A stretch of DNA of 7,708 nt from Xanthobacteraceae bacterium. Lineage in GTDB: Bacteria; Pseudomonadota; Alphaproteobacteria; Rhizobiales; Xanthobacteraceae. The stretch covers positions 1 to 7,708 of the forward strand of contig JASHRR010001436.1 in assembly GCA_030037185.1 (NCBI GenBank), given 5' to 3'. The notes beneath the pieces are model-generated. The model made no database searches. It worked only from the letters and a program-made list of their open reading frames with translations, and was not told the origin of the DNA. Position numbers and translations under genes: made by a program. Positions 1 to 6,567 of the stretch are shown piece by piece; positions within the stretch are counted from its first letter, which is position 1, and the number at the start of each line of letters is the position of its first letter.

Positions 1-1
1 A

Positions 2-540
2 CTGATCAGCATCGATGGCGTGCACGCTCTCGATTCATCTATTGCTCAAAGGGAATAAGCGGTGTTCAACGACGGCGCGCCCCAGTGCCCCCGTCTCGCC
101 AAGCTTGGGGCAACAGGTGTGAATTACCTCGATACCTCGACGTCGAAGCCGTCGGATTCGTTTCCGGGATTGATGGCGCTGATGACCGGCGGGTCGCCCG
201 GCACCGCCGGCGGCACCTTTTACGACGTTGCCGATGATCGTTCGCTCGATCCACCGGCGACGACCACAACGGAGTCACAGGATCGCCCGGTCTCTGCAGG
301 CCCGGCACGCCACCTGGTACCACCACCGAATTCGGCGAGGGCATCGACATCAATAAGCTCAACGGCGGCGCGCGCCGTGGACGGCGGCCGCGCCTCAATC
401 GATCCCAACCGCGCGATCCCGCGTACGGCTGCGCGCCGGTCTTCCCCTGGAACTTCGTTCGCCGCAACACGATCTTCGGTGTCGTGCACCCGGCCGGCGG
501 CTACACGGCCTTGGTCGAACGAGCATCCCTTCCCAGAATT
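2..540 (+). pseudogene. Decayed alkaline-phosphatase-family (type I phosphodiesterase-like) gene, 5' end off window
   Basis: The remnant reads LISIDGVHALDS in frame 2 from base 2, which resembles the first metal-binding motif of secreted alkaline phosphatase family proteins. It hits a TAA at 56-58. Frame 2 then resumes with LAKLGATGVNYLDTSTS, KPSDSFPGLMALMTGGSP and FYDVADDRSLDPPA, the nucleophile region of that family, up to about 250. The match then alternates: frame 1 (PGTTTEFGEGIDINKLNGGA, about 298-366), frame 2 (VDGGRASIDPNRAIPR, about 375-420), frame 1 (DPAYGCAPVFPWNF and NTIFGVVHPAGGYTA, about 415-505), and frame 2 again (WSNEHP, about 511-530). One stop and at least four frameshifts make it non-functional. 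About the first third of the protein is represented; similarity ends near 540, exactly where the TnpB remnant begins. The long open frame from the GTG at 62 is therefore not a real gene. The family call rests on remembered motifs. Confidence 0.8.
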
Positions 541-923
541 ATTGACATTCGTGGTAGCCACGACTGACCACTCCCGCTTCAATTCGCGGTTCAACGACCG
601 GCACCGGGATCGCGCCGCGCACGCCCTTGCTCTCCGATCTCCCCGCACGTAGGGCCGTTGCCGACCCGGTTCCGGCGTTCCTCGCCATCAGTAGACGTTG
701 CGCGACGCGTTGCGATCCGGCCTTCAGCGTGCCCGCATTCGGCGCAAACAAAAACACGCCGGTTGAGGTCCTTCATGTCGGAATTGATGCAGCCGCATTG
801 GGATTTAAGACGACCACCGGCACCGAGTGGCTTGCCGATCTGCCAGCCCATGCCGTCTCGATTGTGCCACGCGCCCGACGGTGCCCCGCGAATCCGCTCG
901 CGCTGGCGAGGTCGCGCCGCCAC
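539..923 (-). pseudogene. tnpB: Decayed C-terminal fragment of TnpB (IS200/IS605- or IS607-type RNA-guided nuclease)
   Basis: Read on the minus strand, the fragment shows the TnpB zinc ribbon: CGCINSDMKDL (about 778-807) followed by RRVFVCAECGHAE (about 722-760). It then shows a shifted frame reading DRNASRNVY, stop, W (685-718), which matches the DRDxNAAxN motif carrying the last RuvC catalytic Asp. The original frame resumes with EERRNRVGNGPTCGEIGEQG. A third frame gives IPVPVVEPRIEAG and runs to a stop at 539-541, a typical TnpB tail. At least three frameshifts and one internal stop are needed, and the N-terminal RuvC-I and helical parts are absent, so it is dead. The upstream limit near 923 is approximate. 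No tnpA is visible. It points towards the broken phosphatase gene and touches its last readable base, which suggests insertion or recombination followed by decay. Confidence 0.72.
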
Positions 924-1008
924 GCCAGCCGGCGGCTAAACAATTCGAGGTAAGGACCGCCCACACCGCTCAATGCTCTCGCGGATGCAATCGCGCAATT
1001 CGCAGATG

Positions 1009-1602
1009 TTAGAGCGCATACTGTTTTTCTTGCTTGGGCACCCATACGCGATCGCCTCGGATCATGACGCTATTGCATTCCGTTGCCATCCCAATCCCCT
1101 CTCCTTGAGCCGCTTCCTGGATCGTATATCTCTCAATGTCAGTAAGCTCGGGACAGGAAACGGACGGAATCAAAAACAGAACTCCGTCGGCAACTTGTGC
1201 AAGTTCCTCGATTAAAGGCGCATTCGATTTGTACCGGCTCCTGGGTCTTTGTTTCAGTTCCGCCATCCACCGAACCGCCTCATCACGCAAGACGTAGGCC
1301 TCCAGATATCCCAGGTCCAAGACCTGGCGATTCCATTTTTCAGACACGGAAAACATCGCGTGACCCTGAATTTTGTCGACGAAGGCGCACAGGTCGTCGT
1401 GATCCGCGTCTCCTAATCCAGCCCGCTCAGCACTGATGAGCCAGTCGCAAGACGCGAAGAATGCTTTCCGGCATTGCTCAAACACAGTCGTGTCTTCTGG
1501 GAGGCGGTCACGGCTCAGTGCTGCGAGCAGGGAGTAACGTATGCCCACATGTGCAAACGTTCGGTCTGGATACGCGGAGTGGGTGACTTCGCCCTTGCGC
1601 AT
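1009..1602 (-). CDS. Hypothetical protein, 197 aa, family not recognised
   Basis: I do not recognise this protein. It has no signal peptide or long hydrophobic segment, so it is probably cytoplasmic. The composition is mixed and soluble: an N-terminal half rich in helix-forming stretches (SLLAALSRDRLPEDTT, FEQCRKAFFASCDWLISAER, residues about 24-60), a Trp-containing helix-like stretch EAVRWMAELKQ (108-118), and a more strand-like end (GVLFLIPSVSCPEL at 140-153, SVMIRGDRVWVPK at 178-190). Five cysteines are scattered with no metal-binding spacing. The ATG start is supported by a purine-rich AGGGGG about 8 bases upstream. Its base composition appears less GC-rich than the VOC operon, and it stands alone between a dead TnpB fragment and a gene-free stretch, which fits horizontally acquired cargo. 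It is intact over its whole length, unlike everything to its left. Whether it is expressed is unknown. Confidence 0.6.
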   Translation of the reverse strand: MRKGEVTHSAYPDRTFAHVGIRYSLLAALSRDRLPEDTTVFEQCRKAFFASCDWLISAERAGLGDADHDDLCAFVDKIQGHAMFSVSEKWNRQVLDLGYLEAYVLRDEAVRWMAELKQRPRSRYKSNAPLIEELAQVADGVLFLIPSVSCPELTDIERYTIQEAAQGEGIGMATECNSVMIRGDRVWVPKQEKQYAL

Positions 1603-1972
1603 TTTGCGACCCCCTGAACCGGAAGCTCATAACTCGAATCAGGTCACCGACGCTGGGTCCAGTCTCTCGTTACCGGTAGACGAGGTATTGACGAGGACGC
1701 AACCGATTTGCGGCGCCGCCATGCCACGGCCGCGCTTTGATCGACGTTGTCCGCTTCCGCGATCCTGCAGCCAAGGTCGCGTGCCTTCGGTGACACGGGC
1801 AGAATGAGTCGAGCGTCGGGTTAGCCTTCGGCCTGTCTCAGGCAATCACCCCCACCCGTGCCAAGAGATTGCGCACCGTGCTGTTGTGTTACGCCCCACC
1901 ACGGGGCGTCCATACACCCGATTGTTCACGGTTTCGTTTTCTCTCTTTTACCTGCAGCCCAGCCGTAATGTG
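1603..1972. other. Gene-free spacer of about 370 bases
   Basis: No open frame here has a plausible ribosome binding site or recognisable protein motif. Short frames on both strands read as low-complexity Arg/Pro/Ser peptides typical of shadow reading in GC-rich DNA. The stretch must hold the promoter of the leftward 197-aa gene and the 3' flank of the leftward 400-aa gene. The only structure I see is the hairpin at 1891-1909. Confidence 0.5.
1891..1909 (-). terminator. Perfect short hairpin downstream of the secreted-protein gene
   Basis: ACGCCCC and GGGGCGT form a perfect 7-bp stem around the 5-base loop ACCAC. It lies about 64 bases past the stop of the leftward gene that ends at 1973. There is no U-tract on the minus-strand side, so it could be an mRNA 3' stabiliser or a weak or factor-assisted terminator. 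The inverted repeat is certain; the role is inferred. Confidence 0.35.
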
Positions 1973-3175
1973 TTACTGCTGCAACGGGTCCTCTAGAATC
2001 ACGGTCGATGCAAAATTCGCCGTGTTGTCCGTGGTCGCGGGATCGGGACCGCGACCTTGTGCAAACGCAAGATCTTCGACCCTGCGTCCGTGGAGCAAAC
2101 CGGGAAGGCCCTGATTGCCTTCGATGCAGCGCGGCTCCACGTAGAGTCTGTCTTCTTCGTCACTCTGTCGGGTGAACTCCTGTTTGACGGTCCAGGGCCT
2201 GGTCCACACGCCCGGATCTTCGATCGTGACCTCGTAGGCGAGGGTCATTGGCCCCGTGCGCGTCCAACGCTCAACGAGATGCAAGTTCTCGCGCGACCCT
2301 TGGAAATCGGTTTTCGGACTGAAGTTGGTCACGTCGACCACCAGCGTGTCGCCCTCCCAATGGCCGCGCGAGTCGCCGTACCATTGGCGGATGTTGGCCG
2401 GCAAGTGGGGGCTGCCGTTCATGACGATGTTGCGCTGCCACCCCTGTCCCTGGCCAACGTCATAGAACATCGAGATGCCGCCCGGCGTCTGCACGATCCG
2501 GCGGAAACTGCCGGTGTTGCCGCCAAACTCAGGCAGTCCGCCCGTCAGGCAGCGTTCCCCCAGCGAACTGTCCTCCGGCCCATCGTTGCGATTTATAGCC
2601 CTGGTGATGTAGCGAGGAGGAGTTTCCGCGCGGCGCGGCGAGGTCGCCGGATCGTATTTCCAGCCTGCGCAGCCCGGCAACTTGTTCTTGCACGTGTCGG
2701 TCGATTGAACCAGGGCGAGGCGAAATTCCCGATCGGTCGCGGCCGCCTTCTGAGCCTCCGGCGTCAAAGGAGGAAGCCGGCCATTGGGCGGATCGGCAAT
2801 CTTCGACGTGCGGGCGCCGGTGCGCTTCGTGGAAAAGAATACCGCACCATTATAGCCGTTATTGGCATCGCGCTCGGTCGCACGCCGGCCAAGTATCGCC
2901 GATCGCACCTGGTCCAACCCAGCGCGCTGCGCCTCGGTGAAAAATTCCTGGCTCGCATATTTGGCAGGGCGCTGCAAGGGCGTCTCAAATTCGTCGGTCC
3001 AAATTCCTTGCAGATCGGGTTCGCCCCAAGGCGTCTTCAACGGAGAGGTTTTCAGGGCGGCGCCGGAAGCACCGGGAGCCTGAGCCGAGGCTCCGGTGAC
3101 AGACGCCGAAATGACGGCGGTGGCCGCGGCGGCGATGACAGCAGTTGTGATCACGTCTGAGAAGCGGTTACCCAT
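1973..3175 (-). CDS. Secreted uncharacterised protein, about 400 aa, with PWGxPDLQGIW motif
   Basis: This protein belongs to an uncharacterised secreted family that I know from alphaproteobacteria and acidobacteria; no biochemical function is established to my knowledge. With the start at 3175 it has a Sec-type signal peptide (hydrophobic Ala/Val/Ile run at residues about 8-28, likely cut after ASA at 31). Mature landmarks are PWGEPDLQGIW (49-59), QTPGGISMFYDVGQGQGW (229-246), and GDSRGHWEGDTLVVDVTNF (267-285). C162, C169, C209 and C350 could form two disulfides in the periplasm. No catalytic signature is recognisable. An in-frame ATG at 3187 would add MEIA, but only the 3175 ATG has a well-placed GGAG (6-base spacer), so I chose it. 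It is transcribed divergently from the VOC operon, and a 14-bp palindrome sits just upstream. The shared control region suggests co-regulation with the exported VOC pair. Confidence 0.85.
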   Translation of the reverse strand: MGNRFSDVITTAVIAAAATAVISASVTGASAQAPGASGAALKTSPLKTPWGEPDLQGIWTDEFETPLQRPAKYASQEFFTEAQRAGLDQVRSAILGRRATERDANNGYNGAVFFSTKRTGARTSKIADPPNGRLPPLTPEAQKAAATDREFRLALVQSTDTCKNKLPGCAGWKYDPATSPRRAETPPRYITRAINRNDGPEDSSLGERCLTGGLPEFGGNTGSFRRIVQTPGGISMFYDVGQGQGWQRNIVMNGSPHLPANIRQWYGDSRGHWEGDTLVVDVTNFSPKTDFQGSRENLHLVERWTRTGPMTLAYEVTIEDPGVWTRPWTVKQEFTRQSDEEDRLYVEPRCIEGNQGLPGLLHGRRVEDLAFAQGRGPDPATTDNTANFASTVILEDPLQQ

Positions 3176-3181
3176 GGCGAT

Positions 3182-3185
3182 CTCC
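3182..3185 (-). promoter_or_regulatory. Ribosome binding site GGAG that decides the start at 3175
   Basis: On the minus strand GGAG lies 6 bases before the ATG at 3175. It overlaps the second codon of the alternative upstream ATG (3187), which has no good Shine-Dalgarno of its own. This favours the shorter protein of about 400 residues. Confidence 0.55.
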
Positions 3186-3193
3186 ATTTGCTT

Positions 3194-3207
3194 CGCAACG
3201 CGTTGCG
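3194..3207. promoter_or_regulatory. 14-bp perfect palindrome, candidate operator
   Basis: CGCAACGCGTTGCG is its own reverse complement. It lies 18 bases upstream of the 3175 start and about 275 bases upstream of the VOC operon start. A minus-strand -10-like TATGAT at 3239-3244 would place the palindrome in the early transcribed leader, where a bound repressor would block elongation; no convincing -35 accompanies it. The central CG with flanking AA/TT is reminiscent of LacI-type operators, but no regulator gene is present in the window. The palindrome is seen directly; the operator role is inferred. The rest of the 3208-3481 spacer shows no other clear signal apart from the Shine-Dalgarno of the first VOC gene. 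Confidence 0.4.
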
Positions 3208-3481
3208 TGTGACGAGTGCCGGCGAATTTGAGTTTCTTATCATATCGCGGCGAATGCGTTTAGGAAGTTTCGGCTCACGAGTCGGATTTCGTCGATCGAC
3301 AGCCCCGGCTACCCCGCAAGTGCCCATACGTCTACGGCCGCCCCGGCACAGCCGGGAACTCCCTGGGTCACCAGTAGCAGGGTCGATGTAACGATGTCGG
3401 GCCAAGCCGCGGAGTGATAGCCTCGCTCTCGGCCGTGCCGTTCGGTGAACCGCCGGTCAGACGCAAAGGGAGGATTTCTGC

Positions 3482-4012
3482 ATGGAAAGATTCATCGCTA
3501 ATCTCGTCAAGGACTTCGACAGCGGCAAACTCGACCGCCGCGAGTTCTGCCAGTCCGTTGCGCTCGCGGCGCTCGTCTACGCCTCCGGCGAAGCCGCAAA
3601 CGCGCAGACATCGCGCGGCTTCAAGGTACTGGGCGTCAATCACATCTCGTATCAGTGCCCAGACTATGCCAAGGCGCGCGACTGGTATTCCTCTGTTCTC
3701 GGCATGCAGGTCGCGGGAAGCCGTGAAGCTGAACAACGGGCGAACCTGATGTTCGGTCCCGACCCCGGCAAGGGTGGCTCCTTCATGGTCGTACGCAACG
3801 CGCCCGCCCAGCCAAAACCGCCGTCACCGGTGGTGATCGATCATATTTGCTACACGATCTCCGACTGGGACGACGCGCGCATCCGCGCCACGCTGAAGGC
3901 GAAAGGCGTCGAGCCGTCCGGCCGGCAAGGCGACCTCAACCTGTACGACCCGTTCAACTACTACGTCCAGCTCGCGACAGCGGCCACCGAAAACGCGTTT
4001 CGTCGTGGTTAA
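3482..4012 (+). CDS. VOC-superfamily protein with Tat-like leader (first of tandem pair)
   Basis: This is a 176-residue protein of the vicinal oxygen chelate (glyoxalase/extradiol dioxygenase) superfamily. The leader carries an Arg pair in LDRREF (R19-R20) followed by an Ala/Leu-rich stretch (25-41), ending ANAQ, resembling a twin-arginine export signal. Two VOC half-modules follow: VNHISYQCPDYAKARDWY (52-69) and VIDHICYTISDWDDARIR (118-135). His54 and His121 sit at the usual first-strand metal positions. However, the position matching the last-strand Glu is Tyr161 (DPFNYYVQL) and the mid-strand position is Phe101, so metal binding may be lost or altered. A strong GGGAGG (3468-3473) lies 8 bases before the ATG. 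The next gene begins 12 bases after the stop, so the two form an operon. Substrate unknown; it may be a non-catalytic partner of the second copy. Confidence 0.85.
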   Translation: MERFIANLVKDFDSGKLDRREFCQSVALAALVYASGEAANAQTSRGFKVLGVNHISYQCPDYAKARDWYSSVLGMQVAGSREAEQRANLMFGPDPGKGGSFMVVRNAPAQPKPPSPVVIDHICYTISDWDDARIRATLKAKGVEPSGRQGDLNLYDPFNYYVQLATAATENAFRRG

Positions 4013-4024
4013 GGGAGAACTGCC

Positions 4025-4597
4025 ATGGAAGGATTCGTCGCACACAAACTGAACGAATACGCAACCGGTAAGCTCAGCCGCCGCGCGTTGATCGAGACGC
4101 TCACCCTCGCCGCAACGACTGCTTATGGGATTGACAGTAAGGCCGCGGAACAGCCGGGCATCAAGCTCGCGCTGGTCAATCACATCTCCTACAACTGCCC
4201 CAACTTCCGGCAGGCGGCGGACTGGTATTCGAAGGCGTTCAACCTCGACCAGATCGGAGCCACCGACCATGACGTTGCCTTGCCCTTCGGCAAGAAAGGG
4301 GAGCAACCTTATGGTGTGACCGCAACCGACGTGCCACTAACCCATCTCATCATCCGCACACGCGACCTCAATGCCCCGGCGGCGAACGGCGCGGTGCGGC
4401 CGAGGCCGCAGGCGGTGGTCGACCACATCTGCTACACGATCGCTGATTTCAATCAGGAGAGGGTCCGGGCCGAACTAACGGCGCTGGGGGCCACCAATGT
4501 GCGCAACGCCGGCATGAACAGCGTCTACGCGAACGATCCGATCGGCTACGAGATCCAGATCAGCGGCCTCGCGAGTACCGCGCTCGGCGGCGGCTGA
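4025..4597 (+). CDS. VOC-superfamily protein with Tat-like leader (second of tandem pair)
   Basis: This is a 190-residue paralogue of the preceding gene. Both begin ME.F and share GKLxRR at residues 15-20 followed by an Ala-rich leader, then VNHISYxCP and a DHICYTI motif. Here the metal set looks complete: His53 (VNHISY), His107 (LTHLIIRT), His134 (VDHICYT) and Glu176 (GYEIQI), the positions that hold metal in glyoxalase I and extradiol dioxygenases. It is therefore the better candidate for an active metalloenzyme. An insertion around 91-104 and a Pro/Ala linker (115-129) make it longer than its partner. The Shine-Dalgarno GGGAG (4013-4017) lies 7 bases upstream of the ATG and directly after the previous stop, so translation is probably coupled. 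The leader suggests Tat export of a folded, metal-loaded protein to the periplasm. The reaction cannot be told from sequence: lyase, isomerase, dioxygenase or binding protein are all possible. Confidence 0.86.
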   Translation: MEGFVAHKLNEYATGKLSRRALIETLTLAATTAYGIDSKAAEQPGIKLALVNHISYNCPNFRQAADWYSKAFNLDQIGATDHDVALPFGKKGEQPYGVTATDVPLTHLIIRTRDLNAPAANGAVRPRPQAVVDHICYTIADFNQERVRAELTALGATNVRNAGMNSVYANDPIGYEIQISGLASTALGGG

Positions 4598-4679
4598 TGC
4601 GAGACCAAGCTTGCTCTAAGCCTTAGCCTGGGTTGGGCTTCTGTAACCGCAGTATTTGGTCATAAGCATGGCCCTATGT

Positions 4680-4712
4680 CCTCTCCCGCAAGCATCGCGC
4701 CGGCGGGGGAGG
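4680..4712. terminator. Hairpin between convergent genes, possible bidirectional terminator
   Basis: CCTCTCCCGC (4680-4689) pairs with GCGGGGGAGG (4703-4712) over 10 positions, with one G-U wobble when read on the plus strand and a 13-base loop. It lies 83 bases past the VOC operon and 100 bases past the end of capA on the other strand. Neither side has a T-run, so termination is plausible from position but not proven. The rest of the 4598-4811 spacer shows nothing else. Confidence 0.4.
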
Positions 4713-4811
4713 CAAATCAAACGTGAATAGCTTCGTTTCAGTGGAGCAACTCGGGGTCAGACGCATACCGCTCCTGCTCGTGTCGAGTGCGGGACGAATC
4801 GTGGCTCCCCC

Positions 4812-6128
4812 TTATTGGCTCGAAACCGTGATGATCCCTTTCTCGCCGTCGATCGCCATTGCGGTATCTAATGCAGCAGAGCGGCTGCGGAGGTCCTCAA
4901 GAAGCTGGTGTGCGTTGGCTCCCTGCATGAGGGCCGGCTGGAACAGCTTCGAATCATAGGGTCCGGTGTGCCCTTGCGGCTGTCCTTTGCCAATGATGGG
5001 CAACACCTCGACCTTTTCTACGGACTTCGGCCCCAACGTAAACCGAGCCAGGTAGCCGTCATCCAGGTTGGGACCGTTGTGCCCTCGCAGCACGTTGCTC
5101 GGGGCGTAGAGGATGACCTTGCCATGATAGACTTCGATGCCCTTGGGATGAGGCGGGTGATGTCCGAGGATGACATCGGCACCGGCGTCGATGAGGTCGT
5201 GGGCGAATGCGCGATTCTCCGGGCTGACCTCAGCCGAGCGCGAAGTGGCCCAATGGATCGCAACCAAAACATAGTCGACCTGAGGCCGCAGCTTGCGGAT
5301 GTCCTCCTTGATCAGGAATGCATCCATCGGAACGATGCCGGGCCGGCCATCCGCCGCGAATGCGGATTCGCCGATATTGTTGAATTGCGAGTAGCCAAGG
5401 AAACCAAGCTTGACGCCATTGCGCTCGACGACGACGGGCTTGCGCGCATCGGCAAGATCGGTTCCGCCGCCGACATGGGCAATCCCGGCCAATGAGAGAG
5501 CGCGCAGCGTGTCCAGAAAGCCGCGCTCTTCCGCATCAAAAGTATGATTGTTGGCGAGATTGACCAAACCAATCCCCGCGTCCCGCATCGAGATTGCGAA
5601 CCTCTCCGGTGTCCGGTTCAAGCCAACCTGACGGCCATGATCGGATAGCGCGCCCTCGCAGTTGACCATGACCAGGTCCGCTCCATGGAAAATCGGAGCT
5701 AGCCGTTGTAGGGGATAATTCAACAGGGCGTCGTCATTGGAATAGTCCTTGGTGTATTCTTCGTGATCCAAAAGCGGGTAGCTCAGGCTTTTTCCTGTGG
5801 AGGCGTCATTGGGGCCCTTGAGGCCAAGGCTCTTCAGGTACGCTCCGCTTTCGCCCTGATCGATATACGGAATTGGCGGCCAGTCGCCCGTGACCTGGTC
5901 GCGCACGTCCCGCCGACCATAGACGATCTTGCCGTAGGGGGCGGGATCGGTGACGGGATAGCGAACGGTGGGGGGCCTAGCGTTCAGCGACCATTCGACA
6001 TCACCACCAAAGATAAAGACAATTTGACTATCAGCTGCAAATGCCGGCTTCTCCGGCAGGGCCACAGCAAGTGAGGACAAAATCGCTACGCCGGAAATCG
6101 AGGCCCAAAATCGCGGTGAGTATCTCAT
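4812..6128 (-). CDS. CapA-family secreted metallophosphatase-like protein
   Basis: A 438-residue protein of the CapA/PgsA family (poly-gamma-glutamate capsule synthesis protein, calcineurin-like phosphoesterase fold). A Sec signal peptide spans residues 1-32 (hydrophobic ISGVAILSSLAVAL, likely cut after AFA or AFAA). Family motifs follow in order: FGGDVEW (40-46, metal Asp43), NCEGAL (156-161), LANNHTFD (191-198), a YVLVAIHW strand (287-293, His292), and GHHPPH (322-327). NVLRGHNG and a mixed C-terminal region complete it. Two points are unusual. The stretch between the first Asp motif and NCEG is about 110 residues, much longer than in the CapA proteins I recall. The motif that usually reads HWGxE is HWATSRS. 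AGGAGG (6135-6140) with a 6-base spacer fixes the ATG. No capB or capC lies nearby, so a role in poly-gamma-glutamate export is doubtful; it may act on a periplasmic phosphoester. It is convergent with the VOC operon. Confidence 0.85.
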   Translation of the reverse strand: MRYSPRFWASISGVAILSSLAVALPEKPAFAADSQIVFIFGGDVEWSLNARPPTVRYPVTDPAPYGKIVYGRRDVRDQVTGDWPPIPYIDQGESGAYLKSLGLKGPNDASTGKSLSYPLLDHEEYTKDYSNDDALLNYPLQRLAPIFHGADLVMVNCEGALSDHGRQVGLNRTPERFAISMRDAGIGLVNLANNHTFDAEERGFLDTLRALSLAGIAHVGGGTDLADARKPVVVERNGVKLGFLGYSQFNNIGESAFAADGRPGIVPMDAFLIKEDIRKLRPQVDYVLVAIHWATSRSAEVSPENRAFAHDLIDAGADVILGHHPPHPKGIEVYHGKVILYAPSNVLRGHNGPNLDDGYLARFTLGPKSVEKVEVLPIIGKGQPQGHTGPYDSKLFQPALMQGANAHQLLEDLRSRSAALDTAMAIDGEKGIITVSSQ

Positions 6129-6567
6129 TTTGATCCTCCTGGTTGGTTTAATCGGAGTCTTGCGCGGTCCGCCGCCGGCCTACTTCGTCCGAATCCAGGC
6201 TGTCCGGAGCCGTGGCCTTTCTTCGCTCGCCGGAATGTCTGGAGCCCACGCGTTTGATCGCTTGCTCCATTATCGCTGTTGCTGGCGATTGCCTATCCAT
6301 GATGAGTTGCGCGCCGGTCTCTCAGCGTCCCGCTGCGGATGCAGGAGTTCCTGCGCGGACTGCCTGTCACTTATAAGCTGGATTGGGCCTGTAGGCTGGC
6401 CTGGGCCTGGGGACAAGGCCAAGGCAGCCTTATACTCACCGCGAGCAGAATGCCTTCTAAAGCCTGCAGGAAGGCCGCTGGTGCGCTGATGGGCTCGGCC
6501 GGCATCCGATCCGAGACCGGCGGCCGGCTTTGGTAAAACGTAGCGGTGGATCTCCCTGTAATGTCGG
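6129..6567. other. Spacer upstream of capA, no supported gene
   Basis: About 440 bases hold the capA ribosome binding site (6135-6140) and presumably its promoter. I found no convincing -35/-10 pair; a lone minus-strand GATAAT occurs at 6269-6274. Open frames on either strand (for example plus 6130-6489, and a 50-codon minus frame at 6148-6300 without Shine-Dalgarno) have no recognisable motifs. A GGCCTG-rich stretch at about 6386-6425 is locally repetitive. Confidence 0.45.

Noticed and set aside
62..652. Open frame of 196 codons from a GTG
   Set aside because: Only its first 65 or so residues match the phosphatase family. Later family motifs lie in frames 1 and 2 alternately, and the frame continues upstream past a stop, so it is a pseudogene fragment running into noise.
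1639..1845. Possible minus-strand gene of 68 codons
   Set aside because: It is low-complexity, has no Shine-Dalgarno and matches no family I know.
2057..3160. 367-codon open frame on the plus strand
   Set aside because: It lies wholly opposite the secreted-protein gene, is Arg-rich without motifs, and mirrors the codon structure of the minus-strand gene, which has a signal peptide and family motifs.
4908..5495. 195-codon open frame on the plus strand
   Set aside because: It is the antisense shadow of the CapA-like gene, which shows all its family motifs in order.
6148..6300. 50-codon minus-strand ORF ending 19 bases before capA
   Set aside because: There is no Shine-Dalgarno, the composition is Arg/Asp/Ser-rich with no motif, and it falls where the capA promoter should be. 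Possible, but not supportable.
6386..6425. GGCCTG-rich short repeats
   Set aside because: Copies are irregularly spaced and imperfect; in GC-rich DNA this is compatible with chance.
6130..6489. 119-codon plus-strand ORF
   Set aside because: There is no ribosome binding site, the start overlaps the capA Shine-Dalgarno complement, and the peptide is Cys/Arg/Leu-rich and lacks any recognisable motif.
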